Positions 59,401 through 64,000 of a stretch of DNA of 64,000 nt are shown one piece after another (position 1 is the stretch's first letter; every line of letters starts with the position of its first letter). The stretch comes from Schistosoma haematobium (lineage: Eukaryota > Platyhelminthes > Trematoda > Strigeidida > Schistosomatidae), in NCBI RefSeq assembly GCF_000699445.3, contig NC_067197.1:33153809-33217808 (forward strand). The letters are read 5' to 3'. The translations under genes were made by a program, and so were the position numbers. The notes under the pieces were generated by a model. That model was not told the DNA's origin. It saw only the letters and a list, made by a program, of their open reading frames with translations, and ran no database searches.

Positions 59401-61659
59401 TGAAGTGGCGATATAGTGGTTAACATGCTCAACCTTAATTTAGGGGAATGGAGAATCGGACATTAGATAAGTTCGCTTGAATATTCAGGTAGTATTACTA
59501 ACTCTCACAAAAAAATTCTGACGCAAAGAAGCGCAGAACACAAATATGTGCTTGGTGAATGAGTTACATATAATCATATAACAGACTAAATTCAGTTAGA
59601 ACTTTCTTTCCTAAAGGAAGACTTGCTACAACATTTAATAACGATAACAAAATGTATAGTGGTATATTGGTTCAATATTACACTGGATAAGTAATTGATT
59701 CATGAAGTAATACAAAATATACAATACTGAGGAAGTAACAATTAAAAGCAGTTACTACTACTTCCATTCACATACAATAACTTTATCCTTCATATGGTTG
59801 ATAACAGTAATGAAATTAGACATTATTGCTAGTAAAGGTTTGGCATTTGCTTGTTGTTGATATCCAGCAGTGAATCTTGACCAACCTATATTTGAATGTT
59901 TTACATTTTAACGGGAATTCACAGTCAGATATTTCGTAACTGTGGTCATTCCTGTTTCGGATTATGAATCTTACAAACAAAACTTATACTTAAAATTAAG
60001 TAAAACAGAATGAAATGATATAAGTAGATACCTTTGGTTGACGAAAGGTGTAGATAGCTCGGTTGTAAGTCGATAAACACCAAAAAATACGCAGGTTCGA
60101 TATCGCTAAAATAGAGGAAAATAAAATTTTATTTAGTTGAATAACAAAAAATCAACTAGATGTCAATGAAATTGACAGAAATTTCTAAAAAATAAGATAT
60201 ATATATATTAATGCTTATTCACTTTCAAAGTAGGTCTTAGACTTATCAAACTCTATCAAGAGGTATATGTCAGAAGATAGTACCAAATTCCTTCAAGACT
60301 ATCCATCGATTTCTTACTTTCGTTTTGCTGTGAAATATTTCAATGATATCGCAGGATGATAAGAACTAATAAGTTATTCCCGTCATTCGAAAGCGAAGCT
60401 AGTAAACAATCAAAACCTATTATGAAAACCCTATAATATGTTACTTTGTGTTATTCTAATCCCAATAAAAATTTTTTAAAATATCCATTAACTAATGGTA
60501 AATGGTTTAATTTCTAGGAAAAGCAAATAACAAAGAGACGAATTAAATTGTACTTATAATTAATAACACTAATAACAAAAGTGATAACATTGCTGATTTA
60601 CCACAACATAGAAAAATGCTAAACATGCGGCCGCATGATGCAGAAGAAATATGATTAACTGGTTATTTCGCCAATAGAATGGCATAGAAATAGCATCTAA
60701 AAAAACAAGTCGACAATTTTTTAGAACATTAACACAACTAAAGAATATGATTATACAAGCTAAAAACTACAATTAATGGGTGGACTTATTTGCAAACAGC
60801 GATATCTATCAGTACACAGAGAAACGAGTGGAATTTATTTGAGCTCTAGTAGTTCAATTTTTAATCACAGATTAGAACCACATAATACATATCATGTTAA
60901 ACTAATGTTATCGTTTGCCGATTTGACAGAAATGAATAGACAGCAACTTATTGCAGTGACGTCAGTGATATAATACACATTTGACCTTGTTTATTAAGCT
61001 ATTAGAAGTTCTCTTTTACAGGCTAACGAAAAATTGAATGTCACGATTAAAATCTAATGACACCTGAACAGATATAATAATTTTCATGTACAGTAAAAAA
61101 TTCATCATTTTTCTGTTGTTTTGTAAACTTAATAGGTTGACAGCATAACATTTTTGCAACACGTGAAATTGATGGAAGAAATTAGTCTTATGAGAAACGG
61201 AATTGTATGTGCAACACATAGGAGTAAAATGAAGACGGTGAATAGAACTAGTTATAGTAAACTCGGATATTAATACTCTGAAAACTTTCATAAGATCAAG
61301 AAAAACTAGTGCATACAGAAACTGACAAGGAGATTTCTCTTGGTGCTTGCCACCGGAAACATTATAGAAAATATACGGAAAGCTTAATTATATTTACAGA
61401 AATTTAATACCCATGGTTCCAAAAGATATACTACCGGCTATCGAGAAATGATTAACCACTCCACTATTTTACAGCTGCAAAGAGTTTTGATAAAATGGAA
61501 GATATTTAGACGAAGTTTATTTGATTATGAATTCAACTGAAATAACAAGTGAGTAATATTCGTATTAAATGCAAAATTCTAGATACACATGAAGAGACAG
61601 TTCACAGAGTTGTGGACTTGAAATGAGTAAGATGGGTCACACACTATACAACTGTAGCT
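59401..61659. other. AT-rich intergenic or intronic DNA
   Basis: No gene supported. The plus frame at 60776-60973 (65 aa, MGGLICKQRYLSVHRETSG) has fair composition but lacks splice or family support. Confidence 0.35.
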
Positions 61660-64000
61660 GCTACCTTGATGTGGTGGTTGGGTTTGTCTGTAGTAATGAC
61701 TCAATTGGGCTGTAGTGGTAGGAACACATGTTCCTTTAGGTCCTGGAATCCCAGGCAGGTCGGTTGGAGAACAGTAAAACCAAAAACAGCAACTTAATGC
61801 CCAAGGGCGAAGTCATACGGCAATCTCTTAACCAATCAGCGCTAGCGGATGCTTGGAGAAGACTCTAGAATCTTCTCGTGTAAAAGCTATAAATATACTG
61901 ACGTTTTCCTTATTGTAATTCCTACTTCCATCAACCCTTGTTATTTGGAATATAATTTCGTCCCTGTCCAAACGTGTTTTGATTTGGGGACTTGTCGAGT
62001 GAATTAGTGTCCAATAATACTAAGTAATAGGAGTAGCTGGGTCGTAATAAAAGAAATTATAACAATAGTAAAGCATTTCCCTTGGACAACCAGCATCTGT
62101 ACCGATGCCGCCTCACAACGGAAGGACGATGATAGAAGAGGTTGATCCTGAAAATCTCACACCTCACTTTACACCCACGGATTTCCGTCTCCGGCGGTAA
62201 AGCCTTATGAAGTGAGGAGCTGATACATCAAAAACTTCCCATAAAAAGGTCGTGAGAGACCGGATTCAAGCAGTTGTCTCATAAGTTCTGAGGTCACATT
62301 CCAGGTCGTTAAACCCAGTCTCTTTTCATGGCATGGGTAACCGGAAAGTAGAGACTGCCTTTGTGTCTCTAACAGTACTCAGGGTCATTCTATTCACGAT
62401 CAAATTCCCTACTAGTCTCTCCCATACGACTAACCTTTCTCGTATATATATCACCACGCAACCAATCCTAAGGATTCCACTTTATGAAAAGTTATTCCTG
62501 GTCTCCTTAAACCACGCTGTAAACTACAAGTTAGAGCTTTTAATGTTCGAACGTTGTGTCAGAGTAGACAATAGGACTCTTTAGCTAGGATTCTAGAATC
62601 TTGTGCCATAAATGTATGCTGCGTCTCCGAAACGCTCATACGCGATCCAAGTACAGTCATTCATTTGACCTCACCTTGTAAATATACAAGGAACTGTCAG
62701 GATTTAACCTTCGACATTCTGTAAACCCCACTCCAATTTCCTGCGGCTTCGCTGGTGTACGTATGATATTAAATCTAAAAGCAGAACAGGCTCTGTTAGA
62801 CTGGATTCCGAAAGACGGTCGATCGTGTGCTGTTCGACTAAACGAGACAGTATGAAGTCGAAAAGATAGGGACACATACCGTTGCCTTTTCGTTGACTCA
62901 GCCTACGTTCCCACTGATTGTAGCTCGGATTAAGCTAAAAATAAATCATATAGGAAACCACCCAACCTCCTTCAAAAAGATACACTCTCTGATGCAGTAA
63001 TCATAGCAGGTTATTTTAATTTTTACTTAAGCGGGTTTTACATTGTTGAGGCTCAGAGAACAGATAATGGAGACTGTTGCAACTATGCTCAGGTAACCAT
63101 CCATTTCTGGCAAACACCAACTTTAAACATAAGGACAAACATCATCTGACGTCGCGACCTCCATAATCAACTGACCGATGGACTTTAATAGGTCATATTG
63201 CTATTAGCCATCGTTGGAGGGGCTCGACTGAAAACTCGCTTATTTTGGAGCATGTGAGTGAACTCGGATCATGCCCTAGTTCAAGCATGTATTTGTCTGC
63301 ATCTTACAGAACGTAAGAAATCCACAACAAGAAAATCACTTCAGGTTCAACTTATTGGTGAAAACATTGGGATAATATTTCAGGATCAACTGCATAAGGA
63401 GGTAATCAATCGCGAAAATGATGTCTACCACGAAGTACCTTAATATGGTATCCAAAAAGCTATGGAAATACCAGTCATGTTTGCTAGGAACTTAAATCAA
63501 AAGGTAGAGAAAAATCAGTAGATTTCAGGGAGATCTATAGAACTGATAGATGCTCTGAAACTCATCCCGTCTGGCTCCAAACACAATGAGGAGCGGAGGC
63601 AGCTTAAACATAGGCTGATCAAAAGCCTATGTAATGATTGTGAGCATTGGTGGCTAGATAAACTAGAAGAGATGGAAAAAGCAACGACGATAGGTAACAT
63701 CAGCTAATTAATAATTGCTCAAACTTATCAAGGAAACGGGTATTAAAAATCCGACTATTCGAGAAAATATCACGGAAAACGACAGGACTATTATTCACTC
63801 TTAATCCAGGGAATTGAACCGATGGACAGAAAACTTAAGGGCACATTTTAAGTGACCTTTAACAACACTTTAGTCACTCACTAGCTCCAAGCAACCTGAA
63901 TGGCAAACTGATGTAGGTCCTCTAACTCTTAGTGAGATTGAAAAAGCCACAAGTAATGTAAACCGAAGGAGAGCAGCAGGACCTGATGGACTAACTACTG
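61660..64000 (+). mobile_element. RTE-like LINE, 5' part, degenerate and cut by the window end
   Basis: 61660-62600 looks like the 5' UTR: a TATA-like GCTATAAATATACTG at about 61887, then the GCGGTAAAGCCTTATGAAGT and GGTAACCGGAAAGTAGAGAC blocks. From about 62690 an endonuclease frame can be followed through many stops: VRLDSERRSIVCC, QRTDNGD, NSDHALVQACICLHLTERKK (63258-63440), a linker with HNEERRQLKHRLIKSLCND-like coding, then the start of RT at the edge with SEIEKATSNVNRRRAAGPDG (to 64000). It belongs to the same broad group as the 33 kb element but is a different subfamily. Clearly inactive. Confidence 0.75.

Noticed and set aside
60776..60973. 65 aa plus frame with ATG and stop
   Set aside because: Reasonable composition but no acceptor/donor, no domain and no neighbouring exon.
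1..64000. CRISPR arrays, rRNA genes and bacterial-type operons
   Set aside because: None present; the tandem runs are microsatellites and the sequence is clearly eukaryotic.

Overview
The window looks like genomic DNA of a blood fluke (Schistosoma). It is AT-rich and intron-rich, and only a small part of it codes for host proteins. The lineage is suggested by three things: 30-36 nt micro-introns bunched at the 5' end of a gene, tRNA-like SINEs carrying hammerhead ribozymes (the Sm-alpha type), and RTE- and CR1-type LINE remnants of the kind known from schistosomes. The species cannot be fixed from sequence alone.

Host genes. (1) A complete minus-strand gene at 13.7-18.8 kb encodes a CTTNBP2/CTTNBP2NL-like protein of about 647 aa. 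It has seven coding exons, five micro-introns and one 3.0 kb intron that has collected retroposons. (2) The last coding exon of a TLC-domain membrane protein resembling TMEM56/TLCD4 lies on the minus strand at 57.3-57.9 kb; its upstream exons were not found in the window. (3) Two unidentified exon pairs at 26.6-27.5 kb look like the 3' ends of two convergent genes. Everything else that reads like protein is retrotransposon-derived.

Layout. 0-10.6 kb: intergenic DNA with two hammerhead SINEs, an unclassified 270 bp repeat in inverted copies, an RTE-type 3' fragment, a (TA)n tract with a GC-rich hairpin and a diverged tandem repeat. 10.6-11.2 kb: LTR. 13.7-18.8 kb: the CTTNBP2-like gene. 19.9-24.7 kb: CR1-like LINE fragments. 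25.5-28.1 kb: LTR and candidate host exons. 28.8-38.1 kb: a repeat cluster holding a dead but nearly full-length RTE-like LINE (33.2-37.1 kb) that meets a second LINE tail to tail. 40.4-45.6 kb: further LINE fragments, an LTR and microsatellites. 46.4-47.4 kb: a large foldback with arms of about 295 bp. 47.7-50.1 kb: a cluster of hammerhead SINEs, one with a nearly complete ribozyme. 51-54 kb: LINE relics. 57.3-57.9 kb: TLC exon. 58.6-59.4 kb: an internally deleted derivative of the 33 kb LINE. 61.7-64.0 kb: the 5' part of another RTE-like LINE running off the window.

The strongest observations are the hammerhead SINE set (best ribozyme at 49960-50002, minus), the non-autonomous LINE derivatives that keep only the 5' UTR and 3' tail, a core of about 700 bp that is almost identical between two inverted LINE copies whose flanks have diverged (suggesting gene conversion), and the micro-intron-rich gene with two stop-free, in-frame introns. 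No wholly new system can be asserted from sequence reading alone.
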